Source: CAWCLK01 sp963796225
GTDB taxonomy: Bacteria > Actinomycetota > Nitriliruptoria > Nitriliruptorales > Nitriliruptoraceae
Assembly: GCA_963796225.1 (NCBI GenBank)
Contig: CAWCLK010000020.1
Coordinates: forward strand, 1-64,000
DNA length: 64,000 nt
Reading direction: 5' to 3'
Below, in pieces: positions 34,829 to 43,108 of the stretch. The first letter of the stretch is position 1. Every line of letters begins with the position of its first letter. Below the pieces are notes generated by a model, which saw only the letters and a list, made by a program, of their open reading frames with translations, did no database searches and was not told where the DNA came from. Both the position numbers and the translations under genes were made by a program.

Positions 34829-35752
34829 GTGTCCGAGATCAACTACGAGGGTCGTGTCGCCGTCGTCACCGGCGCCGGGGGCGGCCTCGGCCGCAGCCAC
34901 GCCCTGCTGCTCGCCTCACGCGGCGCCAAGGTCGTCGTCAACGACCTCGGCGGCAGCCGCGACGGGACCGGGGCGGGGTCCGAGATGGCCGACCAGGTCG
35001 TCCAGGAGATCGTCGACGCCGGTGGCGAGGCCGTCGCCAACTACGACGGCGTGCACACCTGGGAGGGCGGGCAGGCGATCGTCCAGACCGCCGTCGACAC
35101 GTGGGGCCGGTGCGACATCGTCGTCAACAACGCCGGAATCCTCCGCGACGTCACCTTCGCCAAGATGGAGCAGGAGCAGATGGACCTGGTGCTCAAGGTC
35201 CACCTGTACGGCGGGTTCCACGTCACCAAGGCCGCCTGGCCGCACATGCGCGAGAACGAGTACGGCCGCGTGGTCAACACCACCTCCGGGTCCGGCCTGT
35301 ACGGCAACTTCGGCCAGTCCAACTACTCGGCCGCCAAGCTCGGCCTCGTCGGGCTCACCCGCACGCTGGCCCTCGAGGGCGCCAAGTACAACATCAACGC
35401 CAACGTCATCGCCCCCGTCGCCGCGTCGCGCATGACCGAGGACATCATGCCGCCGCAGCTGCTGGAGGTGCTCCAGCCCGAGAACGTCTCCCCGCTCGTC
35501 GCCTACCTCGCCTCCGAGGACTGCACCGAGTCCGGGAAGATCTTCTCCGTCGGTGGCGGCTACATCGCCCGCGTCGCCATCGTCGAGGGCGCCGGCGCCA
35601 CCTTCGACGACGGGTTCACCCCCGAGGACGTCGCCGACAAGTTCGACCAGATCTGCAACGTGCCGCTCGGCGAGGGCAATGCCGAGTTCACCACCGGGGT
35701 CATGGAGCAGACCGGCAAGATCGTCCAGGCCCTCGGGATCAGCTTCGACTAG
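34829..35752 (+). CDS. SDR dehydrogenase, (3R)-hydroxyacyl-CoA dehydrogenase-like
   Basis: 307 aa. N-terminal cofactor loop VTGAGGGLGRSHALLLASRG, VVNDLGG, NNAGILRD and catalytic YSAAK (in SNYSAAKLGLVGLTRTLA). The long C-terminal extension with EGAGATFDDGFTPEDVADK is characteristic of the dehydrogenase part of peroxisomal multifunctional enzyme type 2 and its bacterial relatives, which oxidise (3R)-hydroxyacyl-CoA. That substrate is an inference from family resemblance. GTG start with AGGAG upstream. It is a separate insert between gpsA and ddl. Confidence 0.9.
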   Translation: MSEINYEGRVAVVTGAGGGLGRSHALLLASRGAKVVVNDLGGSRDGTGAGSEMADQVVQEIVDAGGEAVANYDGVHTWEGGQAIVQTAVDTWGRCDIVVNNAGILRDVTFAKMEQEQMDLVLKVHLYGGFHVTKAAWPHMRENEYGRVVNTTSGSGLYGNFGQSNYSAAKLGLVGLTRTLALEGAKYNINANVIAPVAASRMTEDIMPPQLLEVLQPENVSPLVAYLASEDCTESGKIFSVGGGYIARVAIVEGAGATFDDGFTPEDVADKFDQICNVPLGEGNAEFTTGVMEQTGKIVQALGISFD

Positions 35753-35826
35753 CGCCGCGCGTGCTCACTCGCCGGGGGCTCGCTCCGCGCCACCGGCGAC
35801 TTCGAGTGACGTCGGCGCCCCGCGCT

Positions 35827-37107
35827 TCACGCGGCCGCGACCACCTGGTCGCGGCCGCTGCGCTTGGCCTCGTACAGGGCCTCGTCGGCGGCGTGCAGCA
35901 GGCCCGCCAGGTCCGCCGGCGCCGTGCTGGTGTCCGCCACGCCGATGCTGACGGTGAAGTCGGGCAGGTCGACACGCCGGGCGAGCACCTCGGCCAGGTG
36001 CCGTCGCACCCGGTCGAGGACCTCGAGCGCCTGGGCGGTCGAGCAGGCCGGCAGGAGCACGGCGAACTCCTCGCCGCCGAAGCGCACCGCCAGGTCCCCC
36101 GGGCGCGTCGCCTCGCGCAGGACCGCCGCGAAGGTGCGCAGCGCCTCGTCGCCCACGTCGTGCCCGTGCGCGTCGTTGAGTGCCTTGAAGTGGTCGAGGT
36201 CGCACATGGCGAGTGCGTGCGGGCCGGGGTCCTCCGCAACGGCGTCGTAGCGGTCGGCGAGCCGGCGACGATTGGCCAGCCCGGTGAGCGGGTCCGTCTC
36301 GGCCCGTTCGGTGACCTCCGCCAGCAGGCGGACCAGGCTCAGGCGGGTCCCGACCCGCTGGGCGACCGACGTCACACGATCGGGGTCGGGCAGGTCGACG
36401 TCGTCGCGGGCCGCCACGGCGTGCACGACGCCGACCGGCGTGCCGAGGACGACGACCGGGGCACACGTGGCGCGCACGGACCGGTCGTTGCGTCCGCGCA
36501 GGCGCGGGCACGACGCCAGGTCCTCGCTGTCGTCGAACGTCATCACCGTTCCCCGTCGCACCGCCGGGCACCCCCGGACCCCACGGACGTCGCAGTCGAC
36601 CAGCCCGTCCGGCGCCTCGCGGACCGCTCGCCGCTGCAGCGCGGCGTCGGGGTCGGGCGCGAGCATCAGCTCCTCGCGCGTGGGTGCGTCACCGCGCGCC
36701 AGCGCCAGCCGGGCCACCTCGACGACCTCGTCCTCGGTCTCGGCCATCTCCAGCGCACTGCGCAGGGACGTGTCGAAGTCGAGGCGCGCGGCCTCGCGCT
36801 CCAGCACGGCCTCCCGCATCTCCATCTCGTCGACCAGGCGCGCGTGCTGGACGAGCAGCGGCCGCAACACCACGCGCCACAGCGGGATCGCCAGCAGCAG
36901 CGGCAGCCACACGGCCCCGACCGCGACCTCGACCACGCCGGGCAGGTCGGGCAGCAGGGTGCGCAGGGCTTCCTGCACCGCCTCCACGACCACCGCCACG
37001 GCGATCAGCATCAGGAAGATCCGGACCGGCGAGTCCGCCAGGGCGACACCCCAGTCGGTCTCCCGGACACGTCGGGTCCACCCGCGCAGACGGCGACCCC
37101 TCGCCAC
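35827..37107 (-). CDS. Membrane diguanylate cyclase (GGDEF)
   Basis: 426 aa. Two N-terminal membrane helices (about 28-48 and 55-82), a coiled-coil region, a GAF-like sensor segment with several Cys residues (DCDVRGVRGCP and LASCPRLRG), and a C-terminal GGDEF domain. The active site is GGEEF (344-348), preceded five residues earlier by RPGD, a match to the RxxD inhibitory site for c-di-GMP. It should make c-di-GMP in response to a membrane or cytoplasmic cue. No EAL partner is nearby. A TATCCT hexamer lies 28 nt upstream. Confidence 0.92.
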   Translation of the reverse strand: MARGRRLRGWTRRVRETDWGVALADSPVRIFLMLIAVAVVVEAVQEALRTLLPDLPGVVEVAVGAVWLPLLLAIPLWRVVLRPLLVQHARLVDEMEMREAVLEREAARLDFDTSLRSALEMAETEDEVVEVARLALARGDAPTREELMLAPDPDAALQRRAVREAPDGLVDCDVRGVRGCPAVRRGTVMTFDDSEDLASCPRLRGRNDRSVRATCAPVVVLGTPVGVVHAVAARDDVDLPDPDRVTSVAQRVGTRLSLVRLLAEVTERAETDPLTGLANRRRLADRYDAVAEDPGPHALAMCDLDHFKALNDAHGHDVGDEALRTFAAVLREATRPGDLAVRFGGEEFAVLLPACSTAQALEVLDRVRRHLAEVLARRVDLPDFTVSIGVADTSTAPADLAGLLHAADEALYEAKRSGRDQVVAAA

Positions 37108-37135
37108 GATCGAACCTTCCCACCTCGTGCCACCG

Positions 37136-37141
37136 AGGATA
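37136..37141 (-). promoter_or_regulatory. Candidate -10 hexamer TATCCT for GGDEF gene
   Basis: TATCCT on the minus strand, 28 nt before the diguanylate cyclase start and just after the gpsA 3' region. Confidence 0.4.
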
Positions 37142-37154
37142 GGGAGGTCGTCGG

Positions 37155-38168
37155 TCAGTCGGCCATCCCGTACAGCTCGGGCTTCGCGCTGCGGGCCAGC
37201 AGGCTGGCGATCGCCTCGCGCGGGTCGACGCCGTCGTGCACCACGGAGACCACGGCCTCGGAGATCGGCATCTCGACGCCCGCCTGCTGGGCCAGCTCCA
37301 CGATCGCGACCGACGACTTGACGCCCTCGGCGACCATGTTCATGTGGCTGATGATCTCGTCGAGCGACTCGCCACGACCCAGGCGTTCACCCACGGTGCG
37401 GTTGCGCGACTTCGGCGACGTGCAGGTGGCCACCAGGTCGCCGACCCCCGCCAGGCCCGAGAAGGTCAGCGCATCGCCCCCCAGTGCGACACCCAGCCGC
37501 TGCATCTCGGCCAGGCCCCGGGTGATGACCGCGGCCTTGGTGTTGTCGCCGAACCCCATGCCCTCGGCGATCCCCGCCGCCAGGGCGATGACGTTCTTGA
37601 CCGCCCCGCCGATCTCGACGCCGAGCTTGTCCGGGTTGGTGTAGACCCGGAAGTACGGGGCCATCACCGCGCTCTGGACCCGGACGGCGGCCGCGGAATC
37701 GGGCGTGGCCGCCACCGTCGCGGCGGGCAGTCGCTGGGCGCACTCCTTGGCCAGGTTCGGCCCGGACACCACCACGACCCGGTCCGGGTGGCAGTCGAGG
37801 CCGTCGCGGACCACCTGCGAGCCGAACCGCAGGCTGTCGACGTCGACGCCCTTGATGAGGCTGACCACCGGCACGTGCGACGGGACGTGCTGCCCCCACG
37901 CCGCCAGCTGCCCCTCGACGCCGATCGACGGGACGGCCATCACCACCACGTCGGCGTCCGCCAGCGCCTCGGCGGGATCGGCGGTGGCCTGCACGCCGTC
38001 GGGCAGCACCACCCCGGGCAGGTAGCCCTCGTTGCGGTGCTCGGTGACGATCTCCTCGGCCACCGCGGGCCGACGCGCCCACAGCACGGCCTGCTCGCCG
38101 GCGTCGTGGCACATCATGGCGAAGGCCGTGCCCCACGACCCCGCGCCCATCACGGCGACCTTGCCCAT
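37155..38168 (-). CDS. gpsA: Glycerol-3-phosphate dehydrogenase [NAD(P)+]
   Basis: 337-aa enzyme that reduces dihydroxyacetone phosphate to sn-glycerol-3-phosphate for phospholipids. Dinucleotide motif VMGAGSWGTAFA (6-17), SGPNLAKECAQ, catalytic-lysine region GGAVKNVIALAAGIAEG, and C-terminal EGVKSSVAIVELA. The length is normal. It diverges from cofC, its usual actinobacterial neighbour. Confidence 0.96.
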   Translation of the reverse strand: MGKVAVMGAGSWGTAFAMMCHDAGEQAVLWARRPAVAEEIVTEHRNEGYLPGVVLPDGVQATADPAEALADADVVVMAVPSIGVEGQLAAWGQHVPSHVPVVSLIKGVDVDSLRFGSQVVRDGLDCHPDRVVVVSGPNLAKECAQRLPAATVAATPDSAAAVRVQSAVMAPYFRVYTNPDKLGVEIGGAVKNVIALAAGIAEGMGFGDNTKAAVITRGLAEMQRLGVALGGDALTFSGLAGVGDLVATCTSPKSRNRTVGERLGRGESLDEIISHMNMVAEGVKSSVAIVELAQQAGVEMPISEAVVSVVHDGVDPREAIASLLARSAKPELYGMAD

Positions 38169-38218
38169 CGTCTGCCTGTCCTTCCCGCGCTCCCGGCGGT
38201 CCGTGCGTCCCGGTCGCC

Positions 38219-38224
38219 ACCGTA
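38219..38224 (-). promoter_or_regulatory. Candidate -10 hexamer TACGGT for gpsA
   Basis: TACGGT on the minus strand, 50 nt before the gpsA start. Confidence 0.35.
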
Positions 38225-38235
38225 GTCGGCACCAC

Positions 38236-38241
38236 TACCCT
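38236..38241 (+). promoter_or_regulatory. Candidate -10 hexamer TACCCT for cofC
   Basis: TACCCT, 37 nt before the preferred cofC ATG. Confidence 0.4.
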
Positions 38242-38278
38242 GCCCACGACGAACTCGCCCCGACGGCAGGTGGGCCAG

Positions 38279-38929
38279 ATGGGCCAGGTGGGCCGCGACC
38301 AGCTCGTGGCGGTCGTCCCCCTGCGCTCACCCGGCCACGGGAAGACCCGCCTGTCGCCGGCGCTCGGTCGGGACACACGAGCGGCGCTGGCAGGGGCGAT
38401 GCTGGCCGACGTGGTCTCGGCGCTGCGGGGCGCGGGCGTCCACGTGGTCGTCGCCGCCGGCGGCCCGGCCGCCGCGGCTGCCGCCTCCGCGCTGCGCACC
38501 GACGTGGTCATGGACGGACCCGGGGTGGGCTCGCTCGACGACGCGGTCGAGCACGCACGGCGCCAGCTCGAACCGGTCGGGGCGCTGCTCGTCGTCCAGG
38601 CGGACCTGCCCCTGCTGACCAGCGACGACGTCGGGGCGCTGCTGGCCGCCGACGCCCCCGTCGTGGTCGCCCCGACCGACGACGGGGGCACGTCCGCGCT
38701 GCTGCGCCGCCCCGCCGGCGTGATCCGCACCGCCTACGGCCCCGACAGCGCCCGCCGCCACCAGGACCTGGCTCGTGCGGCCGGCCTGCAGCCGGCCGTG
38801 GTGAGACGCGACGGCCTGCGCCACGACGTCGACGTGCTGGCGGACCTGCGTGCCCTCGCGGGGCGCCCCGTGGGGCCCGCCACGGCTGCGGTGCTGGAGG
38901 CGGTGCGCGAGGACGAGGAGATCGCCTGA
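38279..38929 (+). CDS. cofC: 2-phospho-L-lactate guanylyltransferase CofC
   Basis: 216 aa. Makes the lactyl (or phosphoenolpyruvyl) guanylate used for coenzyme F420 side-chain synthesis. N-terminal VVPLRSPGHGKTRLSPAL is the nucleotide-binding start of the family, followed by VVQADLPLL and VVVAPTDDGGTSAL. Three in-frame starts stand 9 nt apart in a small repeat (GTG 38270, ATG 38279, GTG 38288); the ATG has the best-placed AGGTGG. No other F420 genes are in the window. Confidence 0.9.
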   Translation: MGQVGRDQLVAVVPLRSPGHGKTRLSPALGRDTRAALAGAMLADVVSALRGAGVHVVVAAGGPAAAAAASALRTDVVMDGPGVGSLDDAVEHARRQLEPVGALLVVQADLPLLTSDDVGALLAADAPVVVAPTDDGGTSALLRRPAGVIRTAYGPDSARRHQDLARAAGLQPAVVRRDGLRHDVDVLADLRALAGRPVGPATAAVLEAVREDEEIA

Positions 38930-38948
38930 CGCGCCGACCCCGTGGGGA

Positions 38949-39278
38949 TCAGCGCCGTTCGCGTCGCCGGGACCGCGATCGCAGGGCGACCAGCACGGCT
39001 CCGGCGATCGCCCCGAGCACGAAGGCCGCGATCAGCAGCACGATCAGCGGCACGCCGCCGGACACGCGGTCGCCACCGGCGGACTGGACCTCGGTGGAGC
39101 CGAACAGCCAGGCGAAGTCGACGTACTGGCGGTTGGCCAGCGCGAAGGCCGTGAACAGCGCCACGGCCGCGATGCCGATCCCGCGCACCATGCCCTGCCC
39201 GAAGCGCGTCAGGGCCGACGAGCCGCCGGCCGTCGTCGCCTCCGGGGCCGAGGTCGCCTGATCCTGCTCGTCCGCCAT
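38949..39278 (-). CDS. LapA-like (DUF1049) two-helix membrane protein
   Basis: 109 aa with a polar N-terminus (residues 1-30), two membrane helices (about 32-50 and 73-98), a loop with NRQYVDFAWLFGSTEVQ between them, and an Arg-rich end. This layout and the 'NRQ.V.f.wlFg' motif fit the LapA/DUF1049 family, linked in E. coli to lipopolysaccharide assembly control but of unknown role in actinobacteria. A TACGGT hexamer lies 29 nt upstream. Confidence 0.8.
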   Translation of the reverse strand: MADEQDQATSAPEATTAGGSSALTRFGQGMVRGIGIAAVALFTAFALANRQYVDFAWLFGSTEVQSAGGDRVSGGVPLIVLLIAAFVLGAIAGAVLVALRSRSRRRERR

Positions 39279-39307
39279 CCGCCTGCCTCCTGCCGGGGGT
39301 CACGTCC

Positions 39308-39313
39308 ACCGTA
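39308..39313 (-). promoter_or_regulatory. Candidate -10 hexamer TACGGT for the LapA-like gene
   Basis: TACGGT on the minus strand, 29 nt before the ATG at 39278. Confidence 0.4.
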
Positions 39314-39357
39314 CGAGACGGGGCGGGGCGCAGTACGGGAGGATCGGCCCACGTGGC

Positions 39358-39363
39358 TACCCT
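39358..39363 (+). promoter_or_regulatory. Candidate -10 hexamer TACCCT for cold-shock-like gene
   Basis: TACCCT, 40 nt before the GTG at 39404. Confidence 0.4.
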
Positions 39364-39403
39364 TCGCGGCGTTCCCCACACCGCCACCCGGAGCAGGTCC
39401 ATC

Positions 39404-39607
39404 GTGCAGGGCACCGTGAAGAGCTTCGACTCCGAGACCCGTCGGGCCGTGCTGCTCGACGACTCCCTGCGCGAGCTGCCCGTGGACGCCGAGGCCTTCG
39501 CCGCGTCCGGGCTGCTCGACCTGCGGATCGGCCAGCGCGTGCGCTTCGAGGTCACCGAGGACGGCGACGACGAGCGCGTCACGAACCTCGGCATCGTGTC
39601 GATGTGA
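39404..39607 (+). CDS. Cold-shock-domain-like small protein
   Basis: 67 aa, MQGTVKSFDSETRRAVLLDD at the start and GLLDLRIGQRVRFEVTEDGD later: an OB-fold pattern like cold-shock proteins (G.VK.F.......v), but without the RNP aromatic motifs (KGFGFI, VFVH) needed for usual nucleic-acid stacking. GTG start at 39404; the hexamer at 39358-39363 fits this start. It may bind nucleic acid weakly or have a different role. Confidence 0.75.
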   Translation: MQGTVKSFDSETRRAVLLDDSLRELPVDAEAFAASGLLDLRIGQRVRFEVTEDGDDERVTNLGIVSM

Positions 39608-39628
39608 GGTGACGGCCGCCGGCGGCCC

Positions 39629-40462
39629 TCAGGCCGTCGGGATGCTGTTGAGGATCAGCGCGGTGCGCGTCAGCACGCCCTTGGCCGCCGACATGCCGTT
39701 CTCGTCGGCCCAGGCCCGCGTCTCCTCGAGGACCTCGCGCAGGCGGCTGGTGGCGTCCGGGGCGACGGTCCCGAACTCGGCCAGCGACGCGCTGGCGATC
39801 TTGTCCGGGTCGAGCTCGACCAGCTCCTTGGTCAGCCGGTCCGGGTCGGGCTCGTCCCGCCACGCCAGCGCACAGGCGGCGTTGAAGTCCGGCGTGTCGA
39901 ACTCGCCCTCGGAGGCGATGATCGCCAGGTGCATCAGCGCCTTGGCCGACAGGCGGTCCTCGTCGGCCACGGCGTCGACCAGCGGGGCGTAGTCACCGAG
40001 GTCCTCGTCGCGGAACAGCGGGGCGCGCAGCTGCAGGAACTTGGCACGCACGCCGACGTTCACGTGGACCTCGAGGTCGTCGGGGGCCTCGCCGTCGGCC
40101 TGCCACGCCGCCAGTGGCCTCGCCGCCTCCCAGTACGCGGCGACGTCGCCGTCGGCACGCAGCGAGGACGGGACGGCCAGCGTCTTGGCAGGGTCGACCG
40201 AGTAGGACACCAGCCCCGCCCCGTGTTCGTCGACGTGGGTGCGGGCGTGGTCCAGCGACAGGTACCCGGACACGCGCTTGCCGTGTGCGTAGGTGCCCGG
40301 GGCGGCGGCGTCGAGCTCGCCGATCGGACCGAGGAGCGAGGACAGGTCCGCGCGCGTGCGCAGCCCCTCCTCCTCGATCATCGGCAGGTGGACCGGGGCG
40401 GTCAGGTGGTGGACGGTCACACGGGGCAACGTGGGGCTCGCGGGTCGGGGACGGGCGTCCAT
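39629..40462 (-). CDS. Unknown protein with ART-like N-terminal pattern
   Basis: 277 aa. The N-terminal third reads VTVHHLTAPVHLPMIEEEGL, then KRVSGYLSLDHARTH and VDPAKTLAVPSSLR, which recalls ADP-ribosyltransferase-like domains that open with 'yHlT....l..I...GL'. The rest (about 100-277) is helical and acidic with no motif I know. ATG start at 40462 is uncertain; a GTG about 39 nt further in would begin at VTVHHLT. A TATCCT hexamer (40478-40483) lies 15 nt upstream of the ATG. The function cannot be assigned. Confidence 0.7.
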   Translation of the reverse strand: MDARPRPASPTLPRVTVHHLTAPVHLPMIEEEGLRTRADLSSLLGPIGELDAAAPGTYAHGKRVSGYLSLDHARTHVDEHGAGLVSYSVDPAKTLAVPSSLRADGDVAAYWEAARPLAAWQADGEAPDDLEVHVNVGVRAKFLQLRAPLFRDEDLGDYAPLVDAVADEDRLSAKALMHLAIIASEGEFDTPDFNAACALAWRDEPDPDRLTKELVELDPDKIASASLAEFGTVAPDATSRLREVLEETRAWADENGMSAAKGVLTRTALILNSIPTA

Positions 40463-40524
40463 GGCGGGCGATCCGCGAGGATAGCCCCGACCTGCCACGG
40501 CCCCGGACGCCCCCGGGACGTCGG

Positions 40525-40761
40525 TCAGGCGCCGTGGCGATCCAGCTCGGCGGCCAGGCGGCGCAGCTGGCCCACGGCACGTTCGAGATCCGCCGCGGCC
40601 CCGCGGGAGATGGCGGCCAGCCGGCTCTGCCACCGGCCGCGCTGCTCCTCGGACACGGCGGCACCGTCGACGCGGTCACGAACGACGTGCAGCTGGCCCG
40701 TGAAGTGCAGCAGCAGGTCCCCGTCCACCTGTCGATGCGTTGCCCGGTCGGGCTCCGACAC
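40525..40761 (-). CDS. Small helical protein, unknown
   Basis: 78 aa: MSEPDRATHRQVDGDLLLHF at the start and a helical second half with AADLERAVGQLRRLAAELD. GTG start with GGGAGG close upstream and a TACCCT hexamer 38 nt upstream. It is co-directional with the ART-like gene, 62 nt apart. Family not recognised. Confidence 0.65.
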   Translation of the reverse strand: MSEPDRATHRQVDGDLLLHFTGQLHVVRDRVDGAAVSEEQRGRWQSRLAAISRGAAADLERAVGQLRRLAAELDRHGA

Positions 40762-40798
40762 CCTGGCCTCCCGCAGCCGCCCGCCCCACGATGCTCGT

Positions 40799-40805
40799 TA
40801 GGGTA
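40799..40805. promoter_or_regulatory. Overlapping divergent -10 hexamers
   Basis: The bases TAGGGTA give TAGGGT on the plus strand (36 nt before the GNAT GTG) and TACCCT on the minus strand (38 nt before the 78-aa gene). Both genes may share this short promoter zone, and only one may be active at a time. Confidence 0.4.
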
Positions 40806-40840
40806 GCCGGGGCCGCCCCGCCCCCGCTCAGGACCACCGC

Positions 40841-41833
40841 GTGGCCGACGACGACCCCCACGCCGGGGACCTGCGCCCCCCGCCCGCCGGGGTCCGGCTC
40901 GTCCGGGCCTCGTGGGACGACCTCGCGCGGATCACCGACCTCTACCGCACGTGCGAGCGTGACCGCGTGGGCGAGGCCACGATGCGGACCGAGGACATCC
41001 GGTACCGCTGGCTCGAGCACGACGGTCCCGGCGAGGACACGCTGCTCGTCGAGGACCCCGACGGCACGCTGGTCGCCTACGCGGAGTTCCACCAGGACAC
41101 CGACCCGTGGACGGACGCGCTGGACCTCTACGTCGAAGGACGCGTCCACCCCGGCCACCAGGGGCGGGGCCTGGCGACGTTCCTGCTCCAGCGTGCCGAG
41201 GACCGGGCCCGCCGTGCCGTGGCCCGCAGCGGCCAGGCCGACGCGGTGCTGCGCACCACCGTGGTCGACGGCGACGACGCCGCGATCGCCTTCCACGAAC
41301 GCCGCGGCTTCGTCCCGGTCCGCCACTTCCTCCAGATGCGCCTGGACCTGCACACACCCCCGCCGACCCCCGAGTGGCCCGCCGGCGTGTCCGGCCGGGT
41401 CGTCGAGCCCGCCGAGGTCCCGGCGGTGTGGGCCGCCCACCAGCGCGCCTTCGCGGACCTGCCGACGTCGTGGCCCGAGGACCTGGCCGACTGGCGCGAG
41501 CAGCGTGTCGACCGCGACCCCGCCTTCGACCCGTCCCTGTGGTTCGTGGCCGAGCACGACGACGACATCGTCGGCGTCTGCCTGTGCCGGCCGGGCACAC
41601 CGGAGGCACCCGAGGTCGGCAACGTGCGCGACCTCGGGGTCCTGCCCGCCTGGCGTCGGCGCGGGGTCGCGATGGCCCTGCTGCGCACGGCGCTGGCCGC
41701 CTTCCGCGACCGCGGCCTGACCGGGGCGGCGCTGGAGGTCGACGACGTCACCCTCGGCGGGGCGGTCCGGCTCTACCGCGCCGCGGGCATGCAGGTGGCC
41801 CGCCGCACCGACGTGCTCGAGCTGCCGCTGTGA
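40841..41833 (+). CDS. Double GNAT-domain N-acetyltransferase
   Basis: 330 aa with two GNAT folds in tandem. The first (residues 15-165) has HPGHQGRGLATFLLQRAED as its acetyl-CoA loop. The second (about 180-330) has VLPAWRRRGVAMALLRTAL. The tandem layout resembles mycothiol synthase MshD and related actinobacterial proteins, but the sequence alone does not show MshD activity. GTG start at 40841. It converges with serB, 4 nt apart. Confidence 0.88.
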   Translation: MADDDPHAGDLRPPPAGVRLVRASWDDLARITDLYRTCERDRVGEATMRTEDIRYRWLEHDGPGEDTLLVEDPDGTLVAYAEFHQDTDPWTDALDLYVEGRVHPGHQGRGLATFLLQRAEDRARRAVARSGQADAVLRTTVVDGDDAAIAFHERRGFVPVRHFLQMRLDLHTPPPTPEWPAGVSGRVVEPAEVPAVWAAHQRAFADLPTSWPEDLADWREQRVDRDPAFDPSLWFVAEHDDDIVGVCLCRPGTPEAPEVGNVRDLGVLPAWRRRGVAMALLRTALAAFRDRGLTGAALEVDDVTLGGAVRLYRAAGMQVARRTDVLELPL

Positions 41834-41837
41834 GCGG

Positions 41838-43067
41838 TCAGGCCGGCGGGGTGCCCGGGACCGGGACGGGCGGGGCATCGGGCACGTCCGGGTCGGCCTG
41901 GTCGGCCGCCTCGACCTCGTCGCGCCGGATCCCGAGCAGGAACAGGATCGCGTCGAGGTACGGCACCGTCAGCGCCGTGTCGGCAGCGGCACGCACGACG
42001 GGCTTGGCGTTGAAGGCGATGCCCAGGCCCGCGGCCCCGAGCATGTCGAGGTCGTTGGCCCCGTCCCCCACGGCCACGGTCTGCTCGAGCGTGATGTCGT
42101 GGGTCTCGGCGATGTGGCGCAGCACGCGTGCCTTGCCGGCCCGGTCGATGATCTCGCCGACGAGCTCGCCGGTGATGACCCCGTCGACGACCTCGAGGCG
42201 GTTGGCGTGGACGTGGTGGATGCCGAGGTCGCGCCCGAGCTCCTCGACGATGGACTGGAACCCGCCGGAGACCAGCGCGACCTCGTAGCCGAGCCGACGC
42301 AGCGTGCGGACGAAGGTCCGCGCCCCCGGGGTCAGCCGCACCCGCGCGCGGGCGCGGTCCAGCGCGTCGGCGGGCGTTCCGGCCAGGCGCGCGACGCGGG
42401 CACGCAGGGAGGCCTCGAAGTCCAGCTCGCCGGCCATCGCCTGCTCGGTGACGGCGCGAACCTCGTCGAGGCAGCCGGCCTCGTCGGCCAGCAGCTCGAT
42501 GACCTCGTCCTGGATCAGGGTCGAGTCGACGTCCATGACGACGAGGCGCTTGGCCCGGCGTTCGAGGCTCTCGCGCTGGACGGCCACGTCCAGCACGTGG
42601 GTGCTGGAGGCCGCCACCAGGTTGGTCCGCATCGCCTCGAGGTCGCCGTCGACGACCACGAACTCGAAGGCGGTGACGGGGTAGCGGGCGAGCCGCACGA
42701 TGCGGTCGATGTTGCCGCCACCCGCGGCGATCCCGCGGGTCACGGCGGCCAGGCCCGACGGGGTCAGGGGCTGGCCGATGACGGTCACGGCGAAACGCGG
42801 GAGCGGTGGTTGCTCGACGGGTTCCTCGACGACCTGGAAGTCCAGCTGGACGTCGGCCTGGAAGGCCCAGAAGAGCAGGTCCTTGACCGTGTGGTCGTCC
42901 TCGTCCACGCCGATGAGGACGTCGAGGGTGAGCCGTTCGTGGACGACGACCTGCTCCATGTCGAACACGTCGGCGTCGTGCTGGGCGAGCACCTCGAGCA
43001 GTCCGGCCGTGATGCCGGGGCGGTCACGGCCGGAGACCCGGACGAGCACGGTTCGCGCGGTGGACAC
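41838..43067 (-). CDS. serB: Phosphoserine phosphatase with ACT domains
   Basis: 409-aa last enzyme of serine synthesis. Two N-terminal ACT domains (about 5-80 and 90-170) for amino-acid sensing, then a HAD domain with nucleophile motif VVMDVDSTLIQDEVIE, LVSGGFQSIVEELG and VAVGDGANDLDML. The GTG at 43067 with AGGAAGGGG upstream is chosen over an ATG at 43085. A short Pro/Asp tail ends the protein. A TAGGCT hexamer lies 35 nt upstream. Confidence 0.95.
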   Translation of the reverse strand: MSTARTVLVRVSGRDRPGITAGLLEVLAQHDADVFDMEQVVVHERLTLDVLIGVDEDDHTVKDLLFWAFQADVQLDFQVVEEPVEQPPLPRFAVTVIGQPLTPSGLAAVTRGIAAGGGNIDRIVRLARYPVTAFEFVVVDGDLEAMRTNLVAASSTHVLDVAVQRESLERRAKRLVVMDVDSTLIQDEVIELLADEAGCLDEVRAVTEQAMAGELDFEASLRARVARLAGTPADALDRARARVRLTPGARTFVRTLRRLGYEVALVSGGFQSIVEELGRDLGIHHVHANRLEVVDGVITGELVGEIIDRAGKARVLRHIAETHDITLEQTVAVGDGANDLDMLGAAGLGIAFNAKPVVRAAADTALTVPYLDAILFLLGIRRDEVEAADQADPDVPDAPPVPVPGTPPA

Positions 43068-43102
43068 GCGGGCCCCTTCCTGCACCCGGCGGACGGGCCG
43101 CG

Positions 43103-43108
43103 AGCCTA
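43103..43108 (-). promoter_or_regulatory. Candidate -10 hexamer TAGGCT for serB
   Basis: TAGGCT on the minus strand, 35 nt before the serB start and overlapping the tyrA 3' end. Confidence 0.4.
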
